Assembly (NCBI RefSeq): GCF_026683955.1
Contig: NZ_CP113343.1
Coordinates: 5,008,738-5,072,737, forward strand
Length of the DNA stretch: 64,000 nt
Reading direction: 5' to 3'
Source of the DNA: Arthrobacter sp. MMS18-M83
GTDB lineage: Bacteria; Actinomycetota; Actinomycetes; Actinomycetales; Micrococcaceae
Both the position numbers and the translations under genes were made by a program. The notes under the pieces were generated by a model. That model searched no databases. It was not told the DNA's origin and saw nothing but the letters and a program-made list of their open reading frames with translations. Shown here one piece after another: positions 35,840 through 45,503 of this stretch; the first letter of the stretch is position 1, and each line of letters begins with the position of its first letter.

Positions 35840-36386
35840 CACCGTTGAAGAAGTGGCCGCGATCGACAACCGCCCGGCGCCCCAGCGCTACGAGTTGGGT
35901 CTCGGTCGGCTCGCCGATCCCCTCGTGGGCCGTGCCATCGAGCTGATCTGGCGCGAGGCCCAACTGCTGGACGCCAAGGACTACGAATCCTGGCAGACGC
36001 TCTACACGGAGGACGCCAAGTACGTCATCCCCGTCGACCCTGAGACTGAGGACTTCGAATCGTCACTGAACATGGTGTACGACGACGCGCGGATGCGCCA
36101 CATGCGCGTCACCCGCCTCGTGCAGGGGTACTCGATGTCCGCCGTCGCTGCCGCCCGCACCTCACGAACAATCTCCCGCTTCACCGTGGAAGAGATCACC
36201 GAGGACACCGTCACCCTGCGCTCTGCGCAGGTTCTGGTGGGCTTCAAACGCGACAAGTTCCAGATGCTCGGGGCCGACCTCACACACCGCATCCGCTTCA
36301 CCGGCGACGATGCCCGGATTGAGCTCAAACTCATCCGACTGGTCAACTCCGACTCCGCCGTCAACGCCTCCGGCTTCCTCCTCTAG
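35829..36386 (+). CDS. iacD: IacD-like Rieske dioxygenase small (beta) subunit
   Basis: 185 residues of the ring-hydroxylating dioxygenase beta-subunit family (NTF2-like cone): LVGRAIELIWREAQLLDAKD, YESWQTLYTEDAKYVIPVDP, then MRHMRVTRLVQGYSMSAVAA, ARTSRTISRF and HRIRFTGDDARIELKLIRLV. The subunit is structural and helps set the substrate range of the alpha3beta3 oxygenase. It starts inside the end of iacC, which favours balanced synthesis of the two subunits. Confidence 0.87.
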   Translation: MKTDTVEEVAAIDNRPAPQRYELGLGRLADPLVGRAIELIWREAQLLDAKDYESWQTLYTEDAKYVIPVDPETEDFESSLNMVYDDARMRHMRVTRLVQGYSMSAVAAARTSRTISRFTVEEITEDTVTLRSAQVLVGFKRDKFQMLGADLTHRIRFTGDDARIELKLIRLVNSDSAVNASGFLL

Positions 36387-36393
36387 GACCACC

Positions 36394-37152
36394 ATGAACG
36401 CAGGATCCACAGTGAACCATGTCGCACTCATTACCGGCGCCGCTCGCGGTCTCGGTGAAGTCATCGCCCGCAAGCTGCACAAGGAAGGCTTCAGAGTGGC
36501 CATCACCGGTACCAGCGCTGCCTCCGTGCAACCCATCGCGGACAGCCTGGACCCCTCCGGGGAAACCGTTTGGGCCGGCGCCCTGGATGTCCGCAGGAAA
36601 GCCGACTTCGAGGCCGTTCGGGACGTCTTGGCCGGCAAGTGGGGTGGGACGGATGTGCTGGTGAACAATGCCGGACGTTCCCAAGTCGCGCCTTTGCTGG
36701 AGATCACTCCGGAGGAGTTCTCCGCGAATGTTGAGATCAACCTCAACGGCACTTTCCTGGGCTGCCAGGTGTTCGGTCCGCATTTCCGGGACCGCGGATA
36801 CGGCCGGATCATCAACATCCACTCTCTGGCAGGCCACAATGGCGGCACGGCCACGGGAGCTCACTATGCGGCCTCCAAAGGCGGTGTCTCCACCCTGACC
36901 AAAGTGTTCGCCCGTGAGTTCGCATCCTCGGGCGTCACCGTCAACGCTGTGTCCCCCGGGCCGCTAGACCTCCCGGTGGTCTACGAAACCGTCGATCCGG
37001 ACAAGTTGGACACCATCAAGGCCAACATTCCGGTAGGCCGCTTCGGAGATGCCGAGTTCATCGCAGACACCGTGGCCCTCTTGGCCTCCCCCGGCGCATC
37101 CTCCGTCACGGGAGCCTGCTGGGACATCAACGGCGGCCTCTACATGCGCTAG
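36394..37152 (+). CDS. iacE: IacE-like short-chain dehydrogenase/reductase
   Basis: 252 residues, classical SDR. NAD(P) motif TGAARGLGEV near residue 15, NNAG in VLVNNAGRSQ, catalytic Ser in INIHSLAGHNGG and Tyr-X3-Lys in HYAASKGGVSTL, then PGPLDLP. In the iac route IacE acts early, with IacA, on the hydroxylated indole-acetate to give dioxindole-type acetate. The ATG at 36394 was taken although an in-frame ATG lies further upstream inside iacD, because the family starts here. Confidence 0.85.
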   Translation: MNAGSTVNHVALITGAARGLGEVIARKLHKEGFRVAITGTSAASVQPIADSLDPSGETVWAGALDVRRKADFEAVRDVLAGKWGGTDVLVNNAGRSQVAPLLEITPEEFSANVEINLNGTFLGCQVFGPHFRDRGYGRIINIHSLAGHNGGTATGAHYAASKGGVSTLTKVFAREFASSGVTVNAVSPGPLDLPVVYETVDPDKLDTIKANIPVGRFGDAEFIADTVALLASPGASSVTGACWDINGGLYMR

Positions 37153-37200
37153 CACCGGCTGGCCCATTTACAAGCTGACAGAAGAAAGGAGCGTTGCCCC

Positions 37201-38160
37201 ATGGGCATGTTCAAGGTACGCGTAGCTGAAGTACTGGAGGAGACAAGCAACATCAAGTCCTTCCGCCTCCAACGTGCGGACGGGGCACCGTTCGACCCCT
37301 ATCCAGCGGGCGCCCATATCGACGTCGTCGGCCCGACCGCCGTCGTAAGGCAGTACTCGCTGTGCAGTCCACCGGACGATCTTGACGACTACGTGGTGGC
37401 AGTCAAGCTGGAACCGGAGTCACGCGGTGGTTCACTGGCCCTCCACGACCACGTCGAGGTCGGTCACGAGCTGGAGATCAGCGCACCGCGCAACCTCCTC
37501 TCCGTCGCCGAGGACGCCGACCGGCACATCCTGGTGGCGGCCGGCATCGGCGTCACCCCGATGATCAGCATCGCCTACCACCTGCACCGGAGAGGAGAAG
37601 AGTTCGATCTGCACTACTTTGCGCGGTCCCGCGAAGAAGCCGCATTCTGCGAACTGCTTGAGAAGCGAAGCGGTTTCGGCGAGCGCGTACATTTCCACTT
37701 CGGGCTGCAGCGTGACCAGCAGCCGGCCGTGCTGGACGGCGCATTCGCGAGCCTCAGCGCCGCCTCGCACGTGTATACCTGTGGGCCCCAGGGCTTCATG
37801 GAGCGTGTACGGGACAACGCCACTGCGGTGATTCCCGAGGACAATGTGCACATCGAGCACTTCCAGGCCGGCGAGCCCGTGGACACCGACGGCGACACCC
37901 CCTTTGAGGTGGAACTCGACGACGAGGTCTACGAGGTCCCCGTTGGCCAGTCCATCGTCCAGGTCCTCGCCGACAACGGCGTCGAAGTGGACACATCCTG
38001 CCAGGAAGGGATCTGCGGGACATGCATCATGGGGGTACTCAAGGGCGAACCGGACCACCGGGACCAGTGCATGTCCAACAGCGAAAAGAAGGCCAACGAT
38101 CAGATCGCGGCCTGCGTTTCCCGGTCAAAATCCTCCAGGCTGGTTCTGGAGCTGTTCTGA
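37201..38160 (+). CDS. iacF: IacF-like oxygenase reductase (FMN/NAD reductase with plant-type ferredoxin)
   Basis: 319 residues of the phthalate dioxygenase reductase type: flavin domain (VVRQYSLCSPPDDLDDYVVA), NAD domain (ILVAAGIGVTPMISIAYHLH, YTCGPQGFM) and a C-terminal [2Fe-2S] ferredoxin with the Cys pattern CQEGICGTC and a final Cys in RDQC. It passes electrons from NADH to the Rieske oxygenase IacCD. GAAAGGAG lies upstream; a second ATG two codons on is possible. It is the last gene of the upstream iac block. Confidence 0.88.
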   Translation: MGMFKVRVAEVLEETSNIKSFRLQRADGAPFDPYPAGAHIDVVGPTAVVRQYSLCSPPDDLDDYVVAVKLEPESRGGSLALHDHVEVGHELEISAPRNLLSVAEDADRHILVAAGIGVTPMISIAYHLHRRGEEFDLHYFARSREEAAFCELLEKRSGFGERVHFHFGLQRDQQPAVLDGAFASLSAASHVYTCGPQGFMERVRDNATAVIPEDNVHIEHFQAGEPVDTDGDTPFEVELDDEVYEVPVGQSIVQVLADNGVEVDTSCQEGICGTCIMGVLKGEPDHRDQCMSNSEKKANDQIAACVSRSKSSRLVLELF

Positions 38161-38277
38161 CAGCCGCTTGCCTTACACACTGAAGAAGCGGAGGCAACGA
38201 CCGGTCCGGTCCCGAGCTCTCCGGCCGTGAACATTCCGGTTCGAATTCAAGATTGAAGAAGAGGTCGACTAAGAACC

Positions 38278-41200
38278 ATGGCTCGATTGACAAATCTGCG
38301 CATCAACAGGCTAACTCGGCCTTTGGCCATTGATACGGACACTCCGCGTTTCGGCTGGGCACTCGAATCTGAGGATTTCAATCATTGCCAGGAATACTTC
38401 CAAATAGAAGTAACCACCGCGGCCGGAGATCCCGTATGGGACTCCGGCCGCGTCAGTTCCGCTTGCTCCCAGGAGATTGCTTTCGGCAATTGCGGCAAAG
38501 TGCACTGTCAGCTGGCCCCCGAAGGCAAATACACGTGGACTGTAACGGTCTGGGATAACAAAGGCCGTGAACTGTCCGCGGTGTCCACGTTCGAGACAGC
38601 GATGTTCGCTAAGAACATGTACGCCTGGGACGGGGCACAATGGATCGGCGCAAGCCGCCCCCACCTTGATTCGCACAGCCTGGTTGTGTATCGGGTCAGG
38701 TGTCTGTTCAGAATCCCGCAGGGCAGCACGACGGCCTCATTCATTCTGGGGGCCAATGACTTCCGGCTTCGCCACGAAATGTTGAACGAGTATCGCCTAG
38801 CAGGCGAGAACCATGTTCGTTTTTCAGTGGACGTCCGAGATCCATCAAATCCGGCATTCCGCATATTTCGGTTAGGATATGCAATCGGCGACCGGCCAGA
38901 CCTACCGCTGATCGATATAAACGCAGGTGCTTGCGCCACAAACCTGCCCGAACTCTTGCCGGCGCCACAGGCCCATCAGGAGAACGAGATTGAACTCATC
39001 TGCGAGTCGTCCACATTCAAGGTGCGAATCAACGGAAAGTACCTGTTGTGGAATGGGAGCGAAATTCTCCAAGTAAACCCTCGAGGCTTGGACGACGTCG
39101 CCGCCTATCCCGTCCTTGGCGAAGTCGGCTTTCAAGTTCTTCCCGCCGAGCAACTCGACATCAGGAACTATGAGATCAGGAACTACCGGGACCCCCAGGA
39201 AGCCCTGTTCGATTCCAGGGACTACAATGTCTTCGCCCAGGCCGGAGGAATCGGGATTGATGGCAATTGCCTGGCGGTGCACGGCGGCGAAGACGGACGG
39301 ACCATCGTCCGTGATCCTAGTCGAGGCTCTTTGCCCGTTCTCCGCCGAAAGTTCCGGGCCCAGCGGGAAGTCACCGGGGCCAAGATCTACATCACTGCGC
39401 GCGGAATTTACGAGTTGCACGTCAATGGCGAGAAGATCGGCAGCGATTGGTTCAATCCCGGCAGCTCGGACTATCGGTACACCATTGAATACTCTGCCTA
39501 TGACATCAGCGAACAAATTCGCACGGGAGACAACACCCTCACCGTCACTCTCGCCCCAGGGTGGTGGGCGGACATGATGAGTTTCATGAAAACCAACACC
39601 AACTTCTATGGGGACCGGCCCTCCCTCTTGTGCAAAATGGTTCTCGACTATTCCGACGGAAGCAGTCAAACACTTGTGTCCTCGCCGGGCAGTTGGGAAG
39701 TGCACACTGGCGGCCCCAGGAAGAACGGCAGCTTCTTCCAGGGTGAACGCTACGACGCTCGTGACGAATTGTCTCTCACTGACGAAAGCCGTTGGGGACC
39801 GGCCACAGTGGTTATGCCTTTGGAGCGAAATGCGCAGCCGCAGCTTGTTTCGAAACCCGATGAACCCGTGCGTGTATTTGAAGTGCTCGAATCGACCCTC
39901 ATTGGCGAGGCCCGGCCCGGTTCGGACTCCTGGATATACGACATGGGCGTAAACATGGTTGGAGTACCCGAACTGACGTTTGACGGTCGCGAAGACCAAG
40001 AAATCGTCATTCGTACTGCTGAGGTCCTGTATCCTCCCCGGGAGGAGTATCTTGAACGGGATATCGATGGACTCCTGATGACAGAGAACCTACGCGAGGC
40101 CATGTCCACAGACGTCTACACCTGCCGTGAAGGGCTACAGAAGTTCACCCCGCGCTTTACCTTCCATGGTTACCGATACATCCAGATTTCCGGGACCCAC
40201 GGCCCGATCCCCGCAGCGAACGTCAAGGGCATCGTGCTCAGTTCCATCGCAGGGCTCACTGGAACAGTAAGCACTTCCAACCCCCTTTTGAACCAGCTCG
40301 CTGACAACATCCACCGCTCACAGATCGGAAACTTTCTTTCGATTCCAACTGATTGCCCTCAGAGAAATGAGCGCATGGGATGGCTCGAGTCTGTCACCGA
40401 GTTTGCCCGGACTTCCTGCTTCAGCAGCGATGTCCAGAAATTCTACGAACACTATCTGCGCATTGTCCGGGACTCACAGGTTACCGAGGAGATCCTCTCT
40501 TCAAAGACCGATGCCATAGGTTTCTATGGACCTGGATCCCGGCTGTTCAAGGGAGACGTTGTCACCGGAATGTACCCCAGCTACGCTCCGGCCTACGACG
40601 CCTATCGGTCGTGGGGAACGCCTTGGAGTTCCGCCGGTGTCCTTCTGCCCTTCGAGGTTTATTCCCACTACGGCACGACGTCAGTCATCGAGCAGTCGTT
40701 TGAATCAATGCTGACTTATCTGGAGGCTATGGAGGGCCTCAGGATGCGCGGTGCAAAATCCATTTCCATCGACGGAGGGGTGTGCGGGGACTGGCTGTCG
40801 CTGGACAAGCCGCCGCACAGCTACACTGATGCCAGCATTTACGTCTACATGCTCGGCTGCTTCGCAAAGATGGCCGCGGCTATTGGTGAGGACGAAGTTG
40901 CCAGCATCTACCAGTCTCGCCACGCTGTAGCCAAGGAAGAGTGGAACGAGTTGTACATAGACCCGGGAACGGGCAGTTTCCGGGATGATTTGACGCTCGT
41001 AAACGTCTCACAATCGTCGTGCTCGCTGGCACTACACTTCGACCTTCCTCTGGAAAAGTACAGCGCTTCCATTTTCGAAGCTCTCTGCGAAAAGGTCGCG
41101 GAAGGCTATGCGGGACGGCCGTACTGCATCACGACAGGACTCTTCACGACGCCGATGATAAGTCTCGTGCTCTCGGACCATGGTCGGTCAGATCTGGCCT

Positions 41201-41745
41201 ACAGGATGATTGAGAACACGGCCTTCCCGTCATGGCTTTATCCCGTCACGCAAGGAGCCACATCCAGTTGGGAGCGATGGGATTCGTACACTGCAGAAGA
41301 TGGTTTCGGCGGGAACAATGCCATGAATTCGTTTAATCACTTCTCGCTTGGCGCAGTAGGAGCCTGGCTTTTCAACCGCGTTGCGGGAATCGACCGCGAT
41401 GCGGGGTCGGCCGGAATGCAGCACTTCGTCCTGCACCCGGTGCCGGGGGGTTCGTTGACCCATGCCTCAGCCGCCGTGATGACCGACTACGGCCGCATTC
41501 AGGTCCAATGGACAAGGGATGACGAAGGCCGCGCGTGGCATTGCCGCTTACGGATTCCGGCCAACATGTCTGCGAGGATCGAACTTCCCTGGGCACCGCA
41601 CAGTGCGCATACTTCCGTGCCGGCCGACGTCAGTGTGGTGGACGATAAGAACCGCCAATTTCAGGTTCCCTCGGGCAGTTGGCACTTGAGCGTTGATCAA
41701 GAACTCTTGGTCATCGAGAAAAGCCCCGAGAAATTCACTGCGTGA
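38278..41745 (+). CDS. GH78 alpha-L-rhamnosidase (first), unusual acid-loop residue
   Basis: 1155 residues. Fibronectin-like N-terminal domain (FGWALESEDFNHCQEYFQIE), two beta-sandwich domains, then the (alpha/alpha)6 catalytic barrel and a C-terminal beta domain. Catalytic segment TDCPQRNERMGWLES contains the presumed general acid Glu, and the base Glu lies in SSWERWDSYTAEDGFGG. The usual GWTGD of the family reads GWLES here, losing an Asp that binds rhamnose in known enzymes. No signal peptide: acts on imported rhamnosides. It sits between iacF and the response regulator, away from other sugar genes. Whether it is cotranscribed with iacF (117-base gap) is open. Confidence 0.87.
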   Translation: MARLTNLRINRLTRPLAIDTDTPRFGWALESEDFNHCQEYFQIEVTTAAGDPVWDSGRVSSACSQEIAFGNCGKVHCQLAPEGKYTWTVTVWDNKGRELSAVSTFETAMFAKNMYAWDGAQWIGASRPHLDSHSLVVYRVRCLFRIPQGSTTASFILGANDFRLRHEMLNEYRLAGENHVRFSVDVRDPSNPAFRIFRLGYAIGDRPDLPLIDINAGACATNLPELLPAPQAHQENEIELICESSTFKVRINGKYLLWNGSEILQVNPRGLDDVAAYPVLGEVGFQVLPAEQLDIRNYEIRNYRDPQEALFDSRDYNVFAQAGGIGIDGNCLAVHGGEDGRTIVRDPSRGSLPVLRRKFRAQREVTGAKIYITARGIYELHVNGEKIGSDWFNPGSSDYRYTIEYSAYDISEQIRTGDNTLTVTLAPGWWADMMSFMKTNTNFYGDRPSLLCKMVLDYSDGSSQTLVSSPGSWEVHTGGPRKNGSFFQGERYDARDELSLTDESRWGPATVVMPLERNAQPQLVSKPDEPVRVFEVLESTLIGEARPGSDSWIYDMGVNMVGVPELTFDGREDQEIVIRTAEVLYPPREEYLERDIDGLLMTENLREAMSTDVYTCREGLQKFTPRFTFHGYRYIQISGTHGPIPAANVKGIVLSSIAGLTGTVSTSNPLLNQLADNIHRSQIGNFLSIPTDCPQRNERMGWLESVTEFARTSCFSSDVQKFYEHYLRIVRDSQVTEEILSSKTDAIGFYGPGSRLFKGDVVTGMYPSYAPAYDAYRSWGTPWSSAGVLLPFEVYSHYGTTSVIEQSFESMLTYLEAMEGLRMRGAKSISIDGGVCGDWLSLDKPPHSYTDASIYVYMLGCFAKMAAAIGEDEVASIYQSRHAVAKEEWNELYIDPGTGSFRDDLTLVNVSQSSCSLALHFDLPLEKYSASIFEALCEKVAEGYAGRPYCITTGLFTTPMISLVLSDHGRSDLAYRMIENTAFPSWLYPVTQGATSSWERWDSYTAEDGFGGNNAMNSFNHFSLGAVGAWLFNRVAGIDRDAGSAGMQHFVLHPVPGGSLTHASAAVMTDYGRIQVQWTRDDEGRAWHCRLRIPANMSARIELPWAPHSAHTSVPADVSVVDDKNRQFQVPSGSWHLSVDQELLVIEKSPEKFTA

Positions 41746-41798
41746 GTTGAGTCAGGTGCCTGGCATCTCCCAACGCAGTAGCTGGAGGTGCTGCTGCC

Positions 41799-42419
41799 TC
41801 AGGCCACAGTGATGTCGTTTTGCAGGATGTCCCGCACCAGGGTGGCGATGCTGTCTGCCCCAGTCTTCGCCTTAATCCTGGTGCGGTGGACGTCGATGGT
41901 TTTCACACTTGTCCCCAGCTTCCTGGCAATGTTCTGGCTCGGCAGGCCGTCGATGACCAGCGCCAGGATCTCGCGTTCGCGCGGTGTCAGGCCAGCGATC
42001 CGCTGTTCGATTTCCCGCCGTCCGCGGCTGGATTCGAAGCGTGTCCGGGCGAGCTCGAGTGTTTCCTGCACCACATCGAGCATCTGCTGGGGATCGTATG
42101 GTTTCTCCAGGAAATTGACGGCCCCCTGGCGCAGCGCCTTCACTGACATGCGGATGTCTCCGTGAGCGGACACAAAAATGATGGGGATGGGCGAAGCGAT
42201 CTGGTTCAAGGTCTCTTGCAATTGAAACCCGCCGGTCCTGGGCATCCGGACATCCAGGACCAGGCACGACGGGATATCGGGGTCATACTGAGCCAGGAAT
42301 GACGCTACGTCATAGAAGCTGCGGGACTGGATGCTGACGGATTCAAGCAGCCAGGCCAAAGAGGCACACAGCTCCTGGTCGTCATCGACGATGTAAACGA
42401 GGGCTTCTGGTGAATCCAT
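41799..42419 (-). CDS. FixJ/LuxR-type response regulator (IacR2-type candidate)
   Basis: 206 residues. Receiver domain with VYIVDDDQELCASLAWLLES and phospho-acceptor Asp56 in SCLVLDVRMPRTGG, Lys in LEKPYDP, and a LuxR-type HTH (LTPREREILALVIDGLPSQN, IARKLGTSVKTIDVHRTRIK). FixJ-like regulators pair with FixL-like PAS kinases, of which one lies at 30744-32114 on the same strand; no other kinase is in the window. In some proteobacteria IAA catabolism is controlled by a two-component pair named IacS/IacR2, so the same role is likely here. The ATG at 42419 follows AAGG; the open frame continues upstream without a better site. Divergent from iacG. Confidence 0.85.
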   Translation of the reverse strand: MDSPEALVYIVDDDQELCASLAWLLESVSIQSRSFYDVASFLAQYDPDIPSCLVLDVRMPRTGGFQLQETLNQIASPIPIIFVSAHGDIRMSVKALRQGAVNFLEKPYDPQQMLDVVQETLELARTRFESSRGRREIEQRIAGLTPREREILALVIDGLPSQNIARKLGTSVKTIDVHRTRIKAKTGADSIATLVRDILQNDITVA

Positions 42420-42652
42420 GTGGGGGACCTTGCACTGCCTGGGGTGTAGTAGGGGGAACCTCGACGGTATCGAGTCCACGGCATGGCCGTCAATCAATAA
42501 CACGCTAAAGAAACTACCTACAACGCTGAAGCGAGTTCTGAAATTGTGTGGAACAAATCGCAATATCCATTAAGTCCGCTCCGCCATAGATTTTTGTTAC
42601 GAGGATTCATGGAATGACCAGAAGCACGGGTCACGACAGTTGGAGAAGAGAA

Positions 42653-43168
42653 ATGACTGGGCTCACGCAAATCCAGAAAGATTTTCGCTCTGCGATGGCG
42701 CACCTGCCTGCGGCAGTGAACGTTGTGACCACAGCCGGTCCACACGGGCGCGTGGGAATCACAGTCAGCGCTGTCTGCTCCGTTACCGACTCCCCACCCA
42801 CTGTCTTGGTTTGCGTCAACCAGAACAGTGCCACCCACGATATCTTCAACAGCAATGGCGAGGTGTGCATCAACGTCCTCAGCGGCGAACACGAGGAACT
42901 CGCCCGCCACTTCTCCGGGGCGACGCGCGTTCCCATGGAGGAACGCTTCGGCTGGGATATCTGGGAAGAGGGCGCTGACTCCGTTCCCGTACTGCGTGAC
43001 GCACTGGTCAAGATCGTGGGCCGGATCAGCGGCCGCTCTGTCCAGGGATCGCACTCCGTAATCTTCGTCCAGGTGGACCGTGTTGAGGTCCAGGAGGAGC
43101 GTGACAGCCTCATCTACTTCAAGAGGCAGTTTCATCGCCTTTCCGTAACACCGGAGCTTGTCGCTTGA
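42653..43168 (+). CDS. iacG: IacG-like flavin reductase
   Basis: 171 residues of the flavin reductase-like (HpaC/DIM6) FMN-binding fold: FRSAMAHLPAAVNVVTTAGP, GITVSAVCSVTDSPPTVLVC, ICINVLSGEH-like VCINVLSGEHEELARHFSGA and HSVIFVQVDRVEV. It would reduce free flavin with NAD(P)H for the monooxygenase IacA. The ATG at 42653 has GGAG 9 bases upstream; an ATG 39 bases earlier lacks one. It is separated from iacA-F by the rhamnosidase and regulator and overlaps iacH. Confidence 0.85.
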   Translation: MTGLTQIQKDFRSAMAHLPAAVNVVTTAGPHGRVGITVSAVCSVTDSPPTVLVCVNQNSATHDIFNSNGEVCINVLSGEHEELARHFSGATRVPMEERFGWDIWEEGADSVPVLRDALVKIVGRISGRSVQGSHSVIFVQVDRVEVQEERDSLIYFKRQFHRLSVTPELVA

Positions 43169-44445
43169 GCTCCGGCGGTTCGCTCCGCGAGCTCTCCGAT
43201 GCCCTGGCTTCTGGCGCAGTAACGCCAAGCGCCGCCGTCGAGCAGGCCTGGCAGCGCACGCAAGCCGCGGAACCCGAGATCCTGGCTTGGGTCGAGACCG
43301 ACCCGGCCGGTGCGCGCAACGCTGCCCGAGACCTGGAACGCACGCCAGGCGCGCGGGGGCCGCTTTGGGGAATACCCGTCGGCATCAAGGACCTCATCGA
43401 CGTCCAGGGGCTGGCGACACGCTGCGGCAGCGCGCTGCGCGCCGGCGAACCGGCCGTCACGGACGCCGACTGTGTGAAACTTCTCCGGCAGGCAGGCGCC
43501 GTGGTCATGGGCAAGACCGTCACAACCGAGTTCGGCTACTTCGCCCCCGGCCCCACACGCAACCCTGCCAATCCGGCCCACACGCCCGGAGGCTCATCCA
43601 GCGGATCAGCGGCCGCCGTCGCATCCGGAATGGTCCCGCTGGCCATTGGAACGCAGACGGCCGGATCACTGACGCGACCCGCCTCTTTCTGCGGGGTCGC
43701 AGGGTTCGTCGCTGCCAAGGGGCAGTTCTCCATGAGCGGCGTCACCGGACTGAGTCCCTCTCTGGACTCCCTCGGGTTCCTGGCACGGACAGTGGCTGAT
43801 CTTCATCTAGTCTGGAGCGCCCTGACCCCCATGGCACCGCCCTCGGCGAACACAATCGCCGGCGATTCCCCGCGCCTCTTGCTGTGGAACGGTAGCGCCC
43901 TGGGCGAGATCTCCACAGACATGGCAGCCGCCGTCGAACTGGCCGCCGTCGCGATGAACCGCGAAGGCGGCCAATGCAGACAATGGACCGATCATGATCT
44001 TGTCCGTCAACTGGCCAGCGACCACGCCACCGTCATGGCGTTCGAAGCTGCTCGCGAGCGCGCCTGGGAGCTGCAACAGTCAAACCTGCTGAGCGTCCCG
44101 CTGGCCGAATTATTGGCCAGTGGCGCCGACACATCGGAGGCGGACTATTCGGCAGCGCTTTTCCGGATTGCCGGTGCCCGCAGCACAGTAGAGTCCGCCC
44201 TTGATCAGTTCGATGCGATCCTTGGCCCCGCCGCGTTGGGCGCAGCTCCCGTCGGCATCGAAGCTACCGGCACTCCAGTGCTCAGCCGGCCCTGGCAGGC
44301 ATTGGGCCTACCGGTCATCACCGTCCCCGGCCTCCGGGACCCCGCGGGAATGCCCCTCGGCATTCAGCTCATCGGAGCCCCTGGCCGCGAACACCGCCTT
44401 TTCTCCATCGCGGAGCGGCTTGAAGCTTCCCTGGCTCACGTATAG
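43165..44445 (+). CDS. iacH: IacH-like amidase-signature hydrolase
   Basis: 426 residues. Amidase signature family: catalytic Lys in PVGIKDLIDVQGLATRCGS, cis-Ser and Ser in GGSSSGSAAAVASGMVPLAI, GTQTAGSLTRPASFCGVAGF. IacH in iac clusters is an amidase-like protein thought to open the oxidised indole ring lactam; this is inferred, not shown by the sequence. It starts with TTG overlapping the iacG stop (TTGA), indicating coupled translation. A strong terminator follows. Confidence 0.83.
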   Translation: MSSGGSLRELSDALASGAVTPSAAVEQAWQRTQAAEPEILAWVETDPAGARNAARDLERTPGARGPLWGIPVGIKDLIDVQGLATRCGSALRAGEPAVTDADCVKLLRQAGAVVMGKTVTTEFGYFAPGPTRNPANPAHTPGGSSSGSAAAVASGMVPLAIGTQTAGSLTRPASFCGVAGFVAAKGQFSMSGVTGLSPSLDSLGFLARTVADLHLVWSALTPMAPPSANTIAGDSPRLLLWNGSALGEISTDMAAAVELAAVAMNREGGQCRQWTDHDLVRQLASDHATVMAFEAARERAWELQQSNLLSVPLAELLASGADTSEADYSAALFRIAGARSTVESALDQFDAILGPAALGAAPVGIEATGTPVLSRPWQALGLPVITVPGLRDPAGMPLGIQLIGAPGREHRLFSIAERLEASLAHV

Positions 44446-44465
44446 CCAGGGAGGTCCGATGCACG

Positions 44466-44505
44466 AAGGAAGGTCCCGTTTGGATTTCCAAACGGGACCT
44501 TCCTT
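44466..44505. terminator. Strong bidirectional terminator after iacH
   Basis: AAGGAAGGTCCCGTTTGG (44466-44483) and its perfect complement at 44488-44505 form an 18-bp stem with a 4-base loop (ATTT). It lies between the convergent iacH and the GH43 gene's 3' end, so it can end both transcripts. Confidence 0.85.
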
Positions 44506-44540
44506 TACATGCGTCAAAACCGCTTCCGCGGTTCATGGTC

Positions 44541-45263
44541 TTACATCTGCTGGACTTGTTCCGGCGTGATGCCGGACTTATTGAAGGCATCGACCGCAAC
44601 CCAATAGTCGGTCTCCGCATTGAGCGCTTTCAGTTCCAACTCCGTTTGGTCATAGACGAGCCAACTCTGATAAAGCTTTTCGGGAGCGGTGCCGTATCGG
44701 ATGTTGTACCCATCGGCTCCCGCATCCGCCTGCCAGGCGATCCTTACGCTTCGATCGCCCGTCCTGGTTACGGTCGGGGCTGTCCCCTTGGGACGGGCTC
44801 CATCAGTGATCCCGAAGACTCGAATGCCACTCACGGCGAAGGGCGCGTCGAATGGCATCCGGTAGCCGGTTACTTTGACGAAGCGCACCATCTGCGCTTG
44901 TTCAAGAACAACGAATGAGTGCGGTGTGTCCGCACCAGTCCCCTGTGTGTCATGGATGAGAGTCCACTCTGTCCCGTCCAAAGACACCTCGACACGAAAC
45001 TCGGTCGTGTTCGGGCCTCGATAGATCCCTCGGAAGCCTCGCTCATTCTCGGCACCGTCGGCACACTGGGGGGCGAGAAGAGCGAGTTCGTTGTCGGCGA
45101 GATTGATTTGGATCGCGCGCATTTCGCGCGGACCATTCAAGTCGAGCTGTAGCCACTCCCCTGGGTCGCTTGAATTGGCCACCCACCATGTTCGTACGTC
45201 CTCATTCACCGAGAACTCCGGAGGGTGCCCAATCTTGAATGACGACGCCGCTGTGGCCGCGTT
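44541..45263 (-). pseudogene. 3' part of GH43-type gene cut by the IS21 element (discoidin and FN3 domains)
   Basis: Minus-strand text AATAASSFKIGHPPEFSVNE, DVRTWWVANSSDPGEWLQLD, FRVEVSLDGTEWTLIHDTQG and MVRFVKVTGYRMPFDAPFAV is an F5/8 type C (discoidin-like) carbohydrate-binding domain. It is followed by a fibronectin type III-like module (TVTRTGDRSVRIAWQADAGA, ELKALNAETDYWVAVDAFNK). It continues the reading frame of the GH43 part at 47998-49023 once the IS is removed. As it stands the fragment lacks its own start near the IS end and is not expressed as designed. Confidence 0.85.
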
Positions 45264-45283
45264 TGTAAGCGGCAACTTTAAAC

Positions 45284-45343
45284 TGACCGGAGACGGCAAA
45301 ACTGATTGACCGTTCGCGGCAGTGGTTTTGACCAGCGGCGGCA
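45284..45343. repeat. Left-end transposase binding repeats of the IS21 element
   Basis: Three 15-base copies: TGACCGGAGACGGCA at 45284, TGACCGTTCGCGGCA at 45307 and TGACCAGCGGCGGCA at 45329. The inner copy is followed by AAGCATTTTTG, mirrored at the right end by AAGTATTTTTG. Confidence 0.8.
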
Positions 45344-45428
45344 AGCATTTTTGAACAGCAGTCGGCCACTACGGGTGGCTTGGCGTGCCGGGATTCCCCC
45401 TTGTCCATTCCTCGTGTCGTTACGGGGA

Positions 45429-45500
45429 GAGCCCCTTCCTTCCGCGGTGAAATGGCGATGCCAATCGTGTATTTCACCCGTTGCGGGAAGGAAGGGGCTC
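45429..45500 (+). promoter_or_regulatory. Long hairpin hiding the istA ribosome site
   Basis: GAGCCCCTTCCTTCC at 45429-45443 is the perfect complement of GGAAGGAAGGGGCTC at 45486-45500. The second arm contains the istA ribosome site and ends 4 bases before the ATG at 45504. TGAAAT/ATTTCA inside extend the stem. In a transcript that enters from outside the IS the site would be masked. Confidence 0.65.
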
Positions 45501-45503
45501 GTT

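Noticed and set aside
34565..35869. A 434-codon open frame opposite iacC
   Set aside because: Shadow of the Rieske alpha-subunit gene; no recognisable motif.
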